A stretch of DNA of 64,000 nucleotides from Strix aluco (Eukaryota; Chordata; Aves; Strigiformes; Strigidae): contig NC_133971.1 in NCBI RefSeq assembly GCF_031877795.1, positions 96,948,154 to 97,012,153 on the forward strand, given 5' to 3'. This document shows positions 37,063-49,333 of the stretch, piece after piece. A model generated the notes under the pieces. That model saw only the letters and a program-made list of their open reading frames with translations, was not told the origin of the DNA and did not search any database. Made by a program: the position numbers and the translations under genes. Position 1 is the stretch's first letter. Each line of letters starts with the position of its first letter.

Positions 37063-40000
37063 AGAGCTGTGTCAGGTGGCTGAGAACTGAGGCCTGCATT
37101 ACCTGGGGAGGGCTCTCTGCTTTTGCACCGTTAAATGGCACAGCTTGCCTGAAGGCTGTGCACGGCGTCTGCACCCCAACGGGCTGCGCGGGCCGGACCG
37201 TGACGCGCCCAGGGCTGGGACGGGCCTGGCTGTGGGCCCCCCTCCAGCAGGAGGACTCTGCCCGAGCCGGCTGTGAGCGCTGGGGGCTGCAGCCCCAAGG
37301 TGGGGAGCATGCAGAGCCCCCCGCTCGGCCAGGGGGGGCCAGGCGCAGCGCTCCCACAGCCGCCTTCTGGGGCAGCCCCGGGTTCAGCTGGGATCTGCCC
37401 GCCCCTGCCCCAGCGCGCCAGGGTGGGTGCCAGCCCCCCAGCCCTCACTGCCCCCGCAGAGGAGGGGACCGGTGGTGCTGCAGGGCCCTGTGCCCCCCAG
37501 CCCAGCTGCCCGTGGCAGGACAGAGACGCCCGGCTGGGTGTCCGGAGCTGTCAGCAGGGTCCCGCTGCCTGTGTCCTGCCCGGTGCAGCCCCCGCATGCT
37601 GGCACGGCGCTGGGCTGCCCTCGCTCCCCTGCCCACCCAGTGCCCATCCACAAGCTGCCGAAACTAAAACTGTGGCATCTTTATTTTCCATTATCTCCGT
37701 TACTGCCTGTAATGGGGCTGAGAAGCTGTAATGAAACACCCCTTCTCCTCCACTGGGCACGGGGTGCTCTACACACTCTGGAGGTTGTGGCAATTAACGT
37801 TTCTCATTAGGGAAGAGAGAAGGATGCACAAGCGCCCTCATTGTGTCCCAGGGATGATTCAATGCAGACTGGGAGACCTCTCCTTTCACCATTTCCCACT
37901 CGTTGTGGCCAGACAAAGGCTGGCATCTAATTATATTTTCACAATCTGTGCATATCTTTTAAGAGTCCTGTCAGAAACAAGTATGTCAGCTTTGTTCAGC
38001 TTCACTTCAGAGAGCTTTTTAACCTTAGGCAGCAGTTTCTAAACATCCCTTAACAGCGTTCTCCACAGCAGCCCCCATCTATTGTCTGGAGAGCTTCTTT
38101 TACAGATAATAAGAGGAATCCCTCTATTTTGAAATGCCTTTTCCTCTCTCCCCAGCCTCCCTGCAGATCCAACCTGCCTCTCTGGACCAGAGCAGACGCT
38201 GTGCCTGGCCCCCAGGCTTCCTTCTCCTGAGCTGTGCTGGTTCAGTGGGGTGCAGGGAGGCCCAGGGATTGGGCCCTGCTGAATTCGGGGGGGATGTAGC
38301 CCTGCTCGAGCCAGACCCTCCGGCTGGGCTCTGGACCTGTCCGTGCCTCTGTGTGTCTGTCCGTGGCGGTGCCCAGCCTCCCCGGCACTCTGCAAGGAAG
38401 TGCTGTGCTGGCAGGAGAAGAAAGTGCTGTCACTGTCGGGACCGGAGAGGTATTTTGCTAACTTCTAGTAAGGAGACCTGAGTAAACTTCTGGGGCAGAG
38501 GGGGAGAACAAAACCTGTGTTTCTGCAGTTCTGAGGTCTTACTCCAGCGGCCCTTTCAGAGGTGAGTTTTGCATCACCGAGGATGCTGGTCTTGCAGGAA
38601 GACACGTCTCCTCTGGTGGCTGCGGGGGAAGGGTTTCTCGATGTGCTTGAGGGGTGCCCGCACACCCTGGGCTGGGTCAGTAACAGGCACATGCTGACAA
38701 ATGGCTGCACAGGCTCTGCACACTCTTCCTCCTCAGGGGCAGGAGCAATCCCACTTGTCACTGCTTGGCTGCAGTCCAGCTGTGGCTGCGATGCTGAAAA
38801 CACTCCTGCATGTGAGCACATCTAACTGTTGTCCAACAGCGCTTACCTGTGCTTACTGCTCGTGACGAGCGAGCAAAGCCCCAGGATTTCAGCGGTGCTC
38901 TTCCACGGCTGGACACGACAGCCCTCCCTCCCCGTGGCCTCCAGTCCTTCCGTATCCTGTAGAGCCACTGGAAAGGGCCTCCTGACGTTTTGATCAGCGC
39001 TGTAACCAGCACCAATGCTTGAGGTAGTCGAAGGCTAAGAGTAGGTAAAAACACAATGTCAGGGGAGCAGAAATAGCAGCTGAAGACCCCTGTTCACTTT
39101 TATTAAGCTCCTGATCCAACACCTGCCAGCAAAAAATGAAAGATTGTGTCACGCTATGGTGATTGTTCTTTTATTGACGTATTAAGGTCTTTTGTTATAC
39201 GTTGTACATGTGAACCCTGTAATGGATAAACTGTGCAGTCATGTCCTTCAAGGAAAGCTATGAGTTTATTGCTAAAAATAAATAACCAGCTAAGCACAAG
39301 TGGGCACAGACAGGTAAATATTTTTCAAACAAATAAAGGGACAGAGGCATATATGCAAACTCATAGCTTTCTTGTACCCTGTCTAGTTTTCTGTGTTCCT
39401 ACACTTTCTTTCAAATTGTCCCATTCCATTTTAAAAGCTCATTTGTTCATTTTGTTGTAAATATCTTCTCCTTCTTAATTGGGTGCTGAGTCTAATAATC
39501 CTGCCTCGGCTTGTTAACTGTACAATAGCAGTCAGAGTTAATGACCCATTAGTGATTAATTCCTTAAACAGCATCTAATTGCTCACTGTAAAACCTTTTC
39601 TTAAAACTGGATTAAATCATCTAGATCCTTAACCACTTCTTTACTCTAACTTTGCTAAGGCTATTAGCCTGGCCCTTTCCGAGTAGTCTATTTCTTCTTT
39701 TCCTTAAACTGTATTAGCAAGACAGTATTTTTAGTGTCTGTATTTGACTTCTTTGGAACATCTGACATTCTAAGGAAGAATAATACCAGTAGAAGACTGT
39801 CAGTGAATATATTAAGAAATTTGCTGCTTTGCAATGAGACAGCTGCAGGCAGGGAATGTTGTTATGCTAACCGTGGCATGCCACCTTGCAGCAGAGGTGG
39901 ACTTGTAGGACAGGGTTTGTCAGTGGTCGCAGCTACTTACGGAAGTGTGTAGGCTTTGGCGGGTGAAGCTGTAAATACTTCTTAAGAGTTTTCCCAGGAG

Positions 40001-42480
40001 TAACTTGGTCTTTGCTCAGTGTCCTGAATCTGGGGCAGTCAGTGTCAGCAAGGGCTGCCCCAGGAGACTCCTGGGAGGGATTGTGACCCGGAGATGAATC
40101 CTTGCTGCCCTTCCGTGGGCACAGATCCCTGCTCCCGGGGGTACCGCACCTCCACACAGGACAAATGACCAGTGAGGTGGCGCAAACCTTGCTGGGGATG
40201 GGGGGCAAGACAAGCTGTGTCTGCTACCAATCAAACTGGACTCCACCGTGGTCGAACGGGCCTTGGGGAGGGCAGCCGGTGTCAGAAGCTGAGGAGCGCT
40301 TTCCCCTTTCCTTCTCTGCTGTATTTCACTGTGTGAACAGGCTGAGCTGGGACTCTAGCTGTGTGGAAAGCCTAGGTCATTCCCAGGTAAATCCTGCATG
40401 ACCAGTCTGAGCTTCCTGTCTTTTCTCAGGGAGAGGATGGATGAATGGATATACATTTCTTTATATTATGCAGACCATTAAATTGTCCACTTTGCATTTG
40501 CTTCAAAGTTCTGGAAAAGTAAAATCAAATCACTGTCTCTGCATCTGCTTCGTCTGTAGCAACGTCTCCACTGGTAAATGAGGTTAATCCTGGGTGATTC
40601 TCATTGAGATGTGAAATGCAGAGAGGTAGACTATTTTTCATGAGAAGTCCTTCCATTAGGCCTGGCTGTCTTTGCCCAGCCCGGAAATCCCAGGCTTAAC
40701 ATGCAGAAGTGTAAACTTTTGTACAGGTCAGTAGCAGGAGCTATGCAGAAGACAATTACTGTAAAGAGCTTTGAAGATCTCTGAATTAATAATTATGAGG
40801 AAAATGCCATCATGAAATTTGGTCTTAATGGCACCATTTCTCAGCAGAAAGTGTATTCTAATCTCTCTTCCTTCCCACCCCTGTTCAAAATCCTGTCAGT
40901 ATTCAAGAAAACTAGCGAAGACACCTGGCCTATTTAAGCCAAGGAGAGTTTTGATACGGAGCTCAGCTCAGTCACTTCCCAGTGGAGCAAGACTGGCTCT
41001 CTGTCCAGGACTGACCTCAGTCCCTGCTGGATGGGGTCAGGAGAAGCTGTCATCCCTTGAGCCGTGGGCCGGCTGTTGTGTCTGCTCCACAGCCCTGATG
41101 GGTCACGGCCCCTGTGAGGTGAAAATGCACAAAGCTCAGTCACAGTTTAAATTTCTGTTATGAGCTATTGGGGTTGAAATACTGTTCCCTTCCTCTGTTG
41201 AGGACATGTCAGTGTCTGCAGGCGAGATGGAGAGTTGAAGGATCTTCTTTCCGTCTGCCTCAGCCACATCTGAGAGGGATTTCAAGTAAGAACATTTAGT
41301 GACTTACTACTGAAGAATCTCAAGTATCTGTTCAAAGCTCCTGGCTACATCCTTGGGATTTTATCAGCTTCCTTCAGGAGTTTGTCAACCACGGCGTACC
41401 CATTTACAAAATCCTATCATATGAGAAAATGGTGGAATAAAACAAACAGAAGAGAGCAGAACAAAAAGCTGGTTAGAGCAGGACGCTGGTCACTCTGATA
41501 ACAGTTTTTCTGGTAGAATGAATATTGCATCTCCTCTCTCTGAGCATCTCTGTGTTCTGCCAATGCATGATGTGAAAATTGGCTGACATTTGGCAGTCAT
41601 CCCTCCGTCATATGACATTTCTGCCCCACTGAGAACTGTGGAATCAGCTCTGAAACTTTTGGTCCTGTGTAGAAATGTGGTTAAAGTCAGCTAGGCAAGG
41701 CATTTGGGAGAGAGTTTAAATGGAGGCAGCAGAAATTTGGGTAGGGGCAAGAAGAGATAAGAGCTGAAGCTCTGGCCACTGATACAGAAGGGAGTGTTGG
41801 GGTAAACAAAGAGGATGGTGTTCCAGCTGCTGACCAGCGCAGGTAGGTCATATAAGCCTCCTTCTACTCCATCTCAGTGAAGAGGCAGGTGCCAGGAGTA
41901 AAAGACAGGCCTCTGTCAATGAGGGGATGCTAGTTTTAAGCAATGCCTTTAAACAAAGGCCTCCTTGGGAAGCCTGGCTCACCAGCAGCTTGTTCTTGTT
42001 CAAATGCCTCCACTGGCTGCAGCGTGACACAAACCCAGGACGGCTTGTATGGCAGGCAAACCTACAGTTCATGGCTTCATAGTTCACCATGAACCGGTCA
42101 TAAACATGCTGCTCCAGTTTATTTGATGCTGCCTCTGTGGGCCAGGGGAATCCCATTTTACATGCAGAGAAACTGAGGCACAGAGAAGCATGACTCACCC
42201 AAGTTCAGACTGAGTTGCCTCATGCCTCTAGTGCCATTTGAGACCCCTTCGGGTGGCGTGAGCCATCCACAAGTGCCTGGCACATATGACACTGTCTCTG
42301 GAGGAGAGCCCCCGACCGCTGGAGGCCAAGGGTGCCAACAGCAGTAGCTGCCTGTGCTCAGCACCCCCCTGGAGTCTGCACAAAGTCTCCTGAGTCTTCA
42401 GACAGTGCTTTGGCTTCTGGGTCAGGCTTCTTTTTATTTCCTGGGTATACAACATGCGCACAGACTCACTCCAGGGACTC
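37063..42480. other. Intergenic DNA downstream of RAX
   Basis: GC-rich up to about 37.65 kb, then mixed. No exon matching GRP, SEC11C or another gene was recognised on either strand. It contains the homeodomain-motif cluster described separately at 39.47-39.62 kb. Confidence 0.6.
39472..39620. promoter_or_regulatory. Candidate regulatory cluster of TAAT sites downstream of RAX
   Basis: Within about 145 bp there are roughly eight TAAT/ATTA cores: TTAATTGG, CTAATAATCC, GTTAATGAC, CATTAGTGATTAATTCC, CTAATTGC and GGATTAAATC. Two are bicoid/OTX type (TAATCC at 39496, GGATTA at 39609). The block is non-repetitive and lies 2.4 kb past the RAX poly-A signal. AT-rich DNA makes such cores common, so confidence is low without conservation data. 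Confidence 0.3.
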
Positions 42481-42499
42481 TGGCCACGCAAAGGCTAAC

Positions 42500-43340
42500 G
42501 CCAACTGCCCAAGTGCCTCTGCGGGGCAGGTGCGGGGTCGCGGGCGCGGCGGGTCCTGGGTGCGGGGCCGTGTAGCCGGCGCCTCTGCGGGGGCTCTGGG
42601 CACTGTTCCCCTGGGGCTGTGGGGGCAGAAGCGGCCCTGGCCCAAGCGCTGTCCCGGGGCCGTCGGGGCGGTTTGGGGCTGGGCAGGCACAGGTCCATTC
42701 CGCCTCCGGCTGCTCCTGGCTGGAGCCGGGCTTCGCTCCCGGGGCGGTGGGGCCCTGCTCCCCGCGGGAAGCCTCCCCTACGGGTGGACGCACCACGTAG
42801 GACTTCCCACTCGCTGGGACAGGCTCTGCAAATCCTCGCTGTAACCGGGGCTGCCCAGCGCCTGCGGGTGGGGATGGTGGGAACGGGTGCGAGTGGTGAT
42901 GGGTCTTTCTTAATCGCTATTCCCTCTCTCTCAGGTAGTAATGATTTGATGCATTACGCTGTATTTTCCTATTTGTTTGAGTGCACTATTCTGTCTTTTC
43001 TTACTGTATGTTTTCTGTATTATTCTGTTACATTATTTAGTTATTTCTAGTAAAATACGCCTGCTCTTTTCACTCTGGTGTCTGAGTTTAATTGATATCC
43101 CTAATCAGCAAAAGAGGTGCGGGTCAGTTCTCTGGAGTGGATCATCCTTTGGGGTTGTCCCAGGTGAGTGATCTGCTGCGGGTTATCCCGGGTGGACCCC
43201 CTGGTGCGGGTCATCCCCACCCGTGTCCCCCCACGCGCGCTTCTACCCACACGCAGACCCCCTGCCGTGTCCGCCCCAGGTTTCCCCCCCACGTGAGGTT
43301 TGTCTCCCCTACACAAGGTGGGTGTGTGGTGGGTGGGTGG
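42500..43340. other. GC-rich block followed by an LTR-like AT-rich block
   Basis: 42.5-42.9 kb is CpG-rich with no recognised exon. 42.9-43.1 kb is T-rich and ends in TTCTAGTAAAATACGCCTGC and a CTCTGGTGTCTGAG segment, reminiscent of a retroviral R-U5 end. Imperfect GTGCGGGT/CATCC-type repeats follow at about 43.11-43.22 kb. No terminal repeats or target duplication were found, so the LTR reading is tentative. Confidence 0.3.
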
Positions 43341-43344
43341 TGAT

Positions 43345-43487
43345 TTTTTTCTTTTATTAAACTATTTCTATCTCAACCCACGAGTTTTCTCACTTTCCCC
43401 TTCCCGTTCTCTCCCCGTCCCGCTGGTGGGGGGTGTGAGTGAGCGGTTGTGTGGTGCTCAGTGTCCAGCTGGGCTCAAACCACGACA
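43345..43487 (-). mobile_element. Avian ERV LTR terminal fragment (ERVL-like)
   Basis: On the minus strand it begins TGTCGTGGTTTGAGCCC and continues with a CTCACTCAC-type stretch, GAGAAAACTCGTGGGTTGAG and ATAGTTTAATAAAAG. From memory this is the start of a very common avian LTR family. The remaining LTR is absent or unrecognisable to the left, so it is truncated. The family name needs a repeat-library search. Confidence 0.55.
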
Positions 43488-45437
43488 CAGGGTTAGTTGC
43501 CAGCCCTGCCCGGCCGATGCTTCAGGCTCTCCTTGTTATTGCCACCATCCCGATGGGCCGTCCTCGTTCTTCACTGCTGCTTTCTAGTGCCTGTTGCTCC
43601 GTAAGCAGCAGCGCTCACGCTGTGCCCGCAGACCCGTCTGCCGACCTCTGGGACGTAACTCTGCCACAGAGAAAGAGCGAAACGGCCCCGGCACAATCTG
43701 CAGCCATTCTGCCTCTGAAGGGACCCGCCGGCCCTTCTCCTGCCCCTTCCTCTGCCCAGCTGGGCTGGGAAAGGACGTTGTTGCAGAAGCTGTTCCACGC
43801 CCTGGGGTTCCTTGTTAGGCTGTCGCTTTGCCCTGTGTCCGGGCTGCCGAGGCTATCGACTGCGGGTGGGACACAGGCAGCCTGGAGAGCTTTAGCCCAA
43901 GTCCTTCCTCTCCCCTTTGGGCAGAAGCGGTTCTGCCGCTGCTCCAGGCGGCCGCTTGCTCGGGGGCGAGAGTTGAAGTGCGTGTTTGAAGGAGGTGAAT
44001 CAGGCAGCCGAAGGCACCGAGCTGCTCGCCTGACCCAGTGGCAGAACAGCCCCTCCAGCCCACCAAGCATCGCGTGTTGCAGGCAGCAAAGTGCTCGCTG
44101 GCAGGAGCGGGAAGGAGCGCGGGGCTCCGCGGCTGCCCGGAGCACAGACGGACCCTCCCGGGCTCTGCGGTCCCTGCTGAGGACATCTCCCAGCCCCACG
44201 GGCCTCTCTGCTTTCCCTGCCGCACGGCTCGCTGCGCGCTGGAGGGCAGGCTGGGGAGGAACTTCGTGCGGCGTCTCCTCTCGAAGGGACAGGCCCTGCC
44301 CAGGGAGCCTCGTGTGGAGGCCGAGGGAGGAGAGCAGAGCACCGGTAGCCCAGAGGTGAGGAAAGGTGCAAACAGCCCCGCAGAGCCCGCGGGTCCCCGG
44401 CGTGTCATCGCTGCTGTGCAGCTCCGCCGCCGGCCCCGGCTCTGCTCGGCCGTGCTGTTCGCTGTGATCGCGGCCGCCCCCCTGGCACAAAGCAGCTTTT
44501 CCGTCTGTGCCTTCCTGCCTTCAGCACCCGCTGTGCTGCGCCGGGGTGAAAATTCTCTCTGCAGTGTCCGCTGCCGGGGCCGGGGAACGCGAGCCCTGTC
44601 CGCCCGGGGAGCGGGCTCTGTGCTGCCACCGTGTGGCCGCACGCGGGTACTGCAGCGCGGGTACCGCGCCCGCGCACGGCCGTGCCCGTGGTCCCCCCCC
44701 GGTGCGGACAGAAGACGACAGTCGTTTGCTGTCCTGACACCCCATCGCTGTTGCTTTTTCCTCCCTCTGTGCCCTGTTCTTTGTAGCTTTTTTGTCTTTC
44801 GCCATCTCTCTTGGGGGGGTGAGGGGATGGCCTCCAGCTGTGGGCTGGAGCTGGAGGGCCGCAGGTGTGGGCAATGAGGCTGATGGCCCCTCCCTGTAAA
44901 GGGGTTGCTCCAGGTGGAGGGGCGGGTGCTGCTGTTGAAAGCAGGGAAGCCCTGGGAGGGGTCGGTGTAAACCCAGGGAGGAGCAGAGCAGTGGCTGAGC
45001 GTTGCTGGGCTGTGGCTGCACCGAGGGAGAAGGTGAGTGGAGCCGTGCAAGCAACCGGGAGCTCCTGGGGAAGGAGCTCGCGGGGAGGATGGTGGTGCCT
45101 GCGGGGTGGCACGGAGCGGCGGGGCGACACTGCTCGGTGTTGGAGCCGGTGTCAGGGGCTGCCCAGAGCCGGTGGCGGGGATACCGTGGGGCAGGGCTGC
45201 GCCTGGTGGGGCTGCGGGGTGAGTTGGCGGGATTGGGAGGGGTGAACCATGGTGTCCCCGCAGGGTCAGACAGTAGGGAAAGCTGCCTGTCCCCACCCAG
45301 CAGGAGCTGCGGTCCTGGTGTGGGGGGGTCTCTGGTCACCCCGTCGGTTCCCTGGGGCACGCTGGGATGGGCGCTCTGCCCGCGCTGGGCTGCAGGCGGC
45401 CATGCTGTGTGTGCCAGGGCCTGCAGGGAGCTGCAGG
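43488..45437. other. GC-rich sequence without a recognised gene, left flank of the 30-bp array
   Basis: CpG-rich sequence with several long open frames on both strands, including about 490 codons on the minus strand at 43815-45296. Their compositions are Arg/Pro/Ala-rich, they overlap in many frames and show no domain. Donor-like GTGAGT sites occur (e.g. about 45032). It may be a CpG-island promoter region, but no product can be named. Confidence 0.4.
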
Positions 45438-48400
45438 CCCCGCCCCCCGGCGTTGCGTCCGCCCTGGCCCCGCCCCCCGGCGTTGCGTCCGCCCTGGCCC
45501 CGCCCCCCGGCGTTGCGTCCGCCCTGGCCCCGCCCCCCGGCGTTGCGTCCGCCCTGGCCCCGCCCCCCGGCGTTGCGTCCGCCCTGGCCCCGCCCCCCGG
45601 CGTTGCGTCCGCCCTGGCCCCGCCCCCCGGCGTTGCGTCCGCCCTGGCCCCGCCCCCCGGCGTTGCGTCCGCCCTGGCCCCGCCCCCCGGCGTTGCGTCC
45701 GCCCTGGCCCCGCCCCCCGGCGTTGCGTCCGCCCTGGCCCCGCCCCCCGGCGTTGCGTCCGCCCTGGCCCCGCCCCCCGGCGTTGCGTCCGCCCTGGCCC
45801 CGCCCCCCGGCGTTGCGTCCGCCCTGGCCCCGCCCCCCGGCGTTGCGTCCGCCCTGGCCCCGCCCCCCGGCGTTGCGTCCGCCCTGGCCCCGCCCCCCGG
45901 CGTTGCGTCCGCCCTGGCCCCGCCCCCCGGCGTTGCGTCCGCCCTGGCCCCGCCCCCCGGCGTTGCGTCCGCCCTGGCCCCGCCCCCCGGCGTTGCGTCC
46001 GCCCTGGCCCCGCCCCCCGGCGTTGCGTCCGCCCTGGCCCCGCCCCCCGGCGTTGCGTCCGCCCTGGCCCCGCCCCCCGGCGTTGCGTCCGCCCTGGCCC
46101 CGCCCCCCGGCGTTGCGTCCGCCCTGGCCCCGCCCCCCGGCGTTGCGTCCGCCCTGGCCCCGCCCCCCGGCGTTGCGTCCGCCCTGGCCCCGCCCCCCGG
46201 CGTTGCGTCCGCCCTGGCCCCGCCCCCCGGCGTTGCGTCCGCCCTGGCCCCGCCCCCCGGCGTTGCGTCCGCCCTGGCCCCGCCCCCCGGCGTTGCGTCC
46301 GCCCTGGCCCCGCCCCCCGGCGTTGCGTCCGCCCTGGCCCCGCCCCCCGGCGTTGCGTCCGCCCTGGCCCCGCCCCCCGGCGTTGCGTCCGCCCTGGCCC
46401 CGCCCCCCGGCGTTGCGTCCGCCCTGGCCCCGCCCCCCGGCGTTGCGTCCGCCCTGGCCCCGCCCCCCGGCGTTGCGTCCGCCCTGGCCCCGCCCCCCGG
46501 CGTTGCGTCCGCCCTGGCCCCGCCCCCCGGCGTTGCGTCCGCCCTGGCCCCGCCCCCCGGCGTTGCGTCCGCCCTGGCCCCGCCCCCCGGCGTTGCGTCC
46601 GCCCTGGCCCCGCCCCCCGGCGTTGCGTCCGCCCTGGCCCCGCCCCCCGGCGTTGCGTCCGCCCTGGCCCCGCCCCCCGGCGTTGCGTCCGCCCTGGCCC
46701 CGCCCCCCGGCGTTGCGTCCGCCCTGGCCCCGCCCCCCGGCGTTGCGTCCGCCCTGGCCCCGCCCCCCGGCGTTGCGTCCGCCCTGGCCCCGCCCCCCGG
46801 CGTTGCGTCCGCCCTGGCCCCGCCCCCCGGCGTTGCGTCCGCCCTGGCCCCGCCCCCCGGCGTTGCGTCCGCCCTGGCCCCGCCCCCCGGCGTTGCGTCC
46901 GCCCTGGCCCCGCCCCCCGGCGTTGCGTCCGCCCTGGCCCCGCCCCCCGGCGTTGCGTCCGCCCTGGCCCCGCCCCCCGGCGTTGCGTCCGCCCTGGCCC
47001 CGCCCCCCGGCGTTGCGTCCGCCCTGGCCCCGCCCCCCGGCGTTGCGTCCGCCCTGGCCCCGCCCCCCGGCGTTGCGTCCGCCCTGGCCCCGCCCCCCGG
47101 CGTTGCGTCCGCCCTGGCCCCGCCCCCCGGCGTTGCGTCCGCCCTGGCCCCGCCCCCCGGCGTTGCGTCCGCCCTGGCCCCGCCCCCCGGCGTTGCGTCC
47201 GCCCTGGCCCCGCCCCCCGGCGTTGCGTCCGCCCTGGCCCCGCCCCCCGGCGTTGCGTCCGCCCTGGCCCCGCCCCCCGGCGTTGCGTCCGCCCTGGCCC
47301 CGCCCCCCGGCGTTGCGTCCGCCCTGGCCCCGCCCCCCGGCGTTGCGTCCGCCCTGGCCCCGCCCCCCGGCGTTGCGTCCGCCCTGGCCCCGCCCCCCGG
47401 CGTTGCGTCCGCCCTGGCCCCGCCCCCCGGCGTTGCGTCCGCCCTGGCCCCGCCCCCCGGCGTTGCGTCCGCCCTGGCCCCGCCCCCCGGCGTTGCGTCC
47501 GCCCTGGCCCCGCCCCCCGGCGTTGCGTCCGCCCTGGCCCCGCCCCCCGGCGTTGCGTCCGCCCTGGCCCCGCCCCCCGGCGTTGCGTCCGCCCTGGCCC
47601 CGCCCCCCGGCGTTGCGTCCGCCCTGGCCCCGCCCCCCGGCGTTGCGTCCGCCCTGGCCCCGCCCCCCGGCGTTGCGTCCGCCCTGGCCCCGCCCCCCGG
47701 CGTTGCGTCCGCCCTGGCCCCGCCCCCCGGCGTTGCGTCCGCCCTGGCCCCGCCCCCCGGCGTTGCGTCCGCCCTGGCCCCGCCCCCCGGCGTTGCGTCC
47801 GCCCTGGCCCCGCCCCCCGGCGTTGCGTCCGCCCTGGCCCCGCCCCCCGGCGTTGCGTCCGCCCTGGCCCCGCCCCCCGGCGTTGCGTCCGCCCTGGCCC
47901 CGCCCCCCGGCGTTGCGTCCGCCCTGGCCCCGCCCCCCGGCGTTGCGTCCGCCCTGGCCCCGCCCCCCGGCGTTGCGTCCGCCCTGGCCCCGCCCCCCGG
48001 CGTTGCGTCCGCCCTGGCCCCGCCCCCCGGCGTTGCGTCCGCCCTGGCCCCGCCCCCCGGCGTTGCGTCCGCCCTGGCCCCGCCCCCCGGCGTTGCGTCC
48101 GCCCTGGCCCCGCCCCCCGGCGTTGCGTCCGCCCTGGCCCCGCCCCCCGGCGTTGCGTCCGCCCTGGCCCCGCCCCCCGGCGTTGCGTCCGCCCTGGCCC
48201 CGCCCCCCGGCGTTGCGTCCGCCCTGGCCCCGCCCCCCGGCGTTGCGTCCGCCCTGGCCCCGCCCCCCGGCGTTGCGTCCGCCCTGGCCCCGCCCCCCGG
48301 CGTTGCGTCCGCCCTGGCCCCGCCCCCCGGCGTTGCGTCCGCCCTGGCCCCGCCCCCCGGCGTTGCGTCCGCCCTGGCCCCGCCCCCCGGCGTTGCGTCC

Positions 48401-49217
48401 GCCCTGGCCCCGCCCCCCGGCGTTGCGTCCGCCCTGGCCCCGCCCCCCGGCGTTGCGTCCGCCCTGGCCCCGCCCCCCGGCGTTGCGTCCGCCCTGGCCC
48501 CGCCCCCCGGCGTTGCGTCCGCCCTGGCCCCGCCCCCCGGCGTTGCGTCCGCCCTGGCCCCGCCCCCCGGCGTTGCGTCCGCCCTGGCCCCGCCCCCCGG
48601 CGTTGCGTCCGCCCTGGCCCCGCCCCCCGGCGTTGCGTCCGCCCTGGCCCCGCCCCCCGGCGTTGCGTCCGCCCTGGCCCCGCCCCCCGGCGTTGCGTCC
48701 GCCCTGGCCCCGCCCCCCGGCGTTGCGTCCGCCCTGGCCCCGCCCCCCGGCGTTGCGTCCGCCCTGGCCCCGCCCCCCGGCGTTGCGTCCGCCCTGGCCC
48801 CGCCCCCCGGCGTTGCGTCCGCCCTGGCCCCGCCCCCCGGCGTTGCGTCCGCCCTGGCCCCGCCCCCCGGCGTTGCGTCCGCCCTGGCCCCGCCCCCCGG
48901 CGTTGCGTCCGCCCTGGCCCCGCCCCCCGGCGTTGCGTCCGCCCTGGCCCCGCCCCCCGGCGTTGCGTCCGCCCTGGCCCCGCCCCCCGGCGTTGCGTCC
49001 GCCCTGGCCCCGCCCCCCGGCGTTGCGTCCGCCCTGGCCCCGCCCCCCGGCGTTGCGTCCGCCCTGGCCCCGCCCCCCGGCGTTGCGTCCGCCCTGGCCC
49101 CGCCCCCCGGCGTTGCGTCCGCCCTGGCCCCGCCCCCCGGCGTTGCGTCCGCCCTGGCCCCGCCCCCCGGCGTTGCGTCCGCCCTGGCCCCGCCCCCCGG
49201 CGTTGCGTCCGCCCTGG
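45438..49217. repeat. 126-copy perfect 30-bp GC-rich minisatellite
   Basis: 3,780 bp of a 30-bp unit in register, plus 7 bp of a further unit (to 49224). By eye every unit is identical. The unit begins CCCCGCCCCCCGG. On the + strand it has 17 C, 9 G, 4 T and no A, is 87% GC and holds 5 CpGs, so about 630 CpGs in the array. CCCCGCCCC is a GC box for SP/KLF factors, and the minus strand has G6/G4/G3 runs. Since 30 is a multiple of 3, frames stay open over the whole array (for example + strand PPGVASALAP repeats, about 1,340-1,550 codons). Nothing shows that these are translated. Confidence 0.97.
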
Positions 49218-49224
49218 CCCCGCC

Positions 49225-49333
49225 GCGTTCTTGCTCGTTGCTGCCGCCCTGTGGCCACTTGCTGGTACTGCGGCCCGGAGCTCGCTCGCACGCACTGGCG
49301 CCGCCGCGTTCGTGCCCGTATTTATTCCTTCAG
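49225..49333. other. Right flank of the 30-bp array
   Basis: CpG-rich sequence with weak echoes of the repeat unit (GCCGCGTTCTTGC; GCCGCCGCGTTCGTGCCC), suggesting that the array grew out of this kind of sequence. It leads into a pyrimidine tract and CAG acceptor-like site at 49321-49333. Confidence 0.45.

Noticed and set aside
44865..45245. Gene start upstream of the 30-bp array using GTGAGT sites
   Set aside because: Donor-like words are frequent in GC-rich DNA. No matching acceptor and no recognisable protein.
43815..45296. 493-codon minus-strand frame
   Set aside because: Overlaps other long frames in CpG-rich DNA, with biased composition and no recognisable domain.
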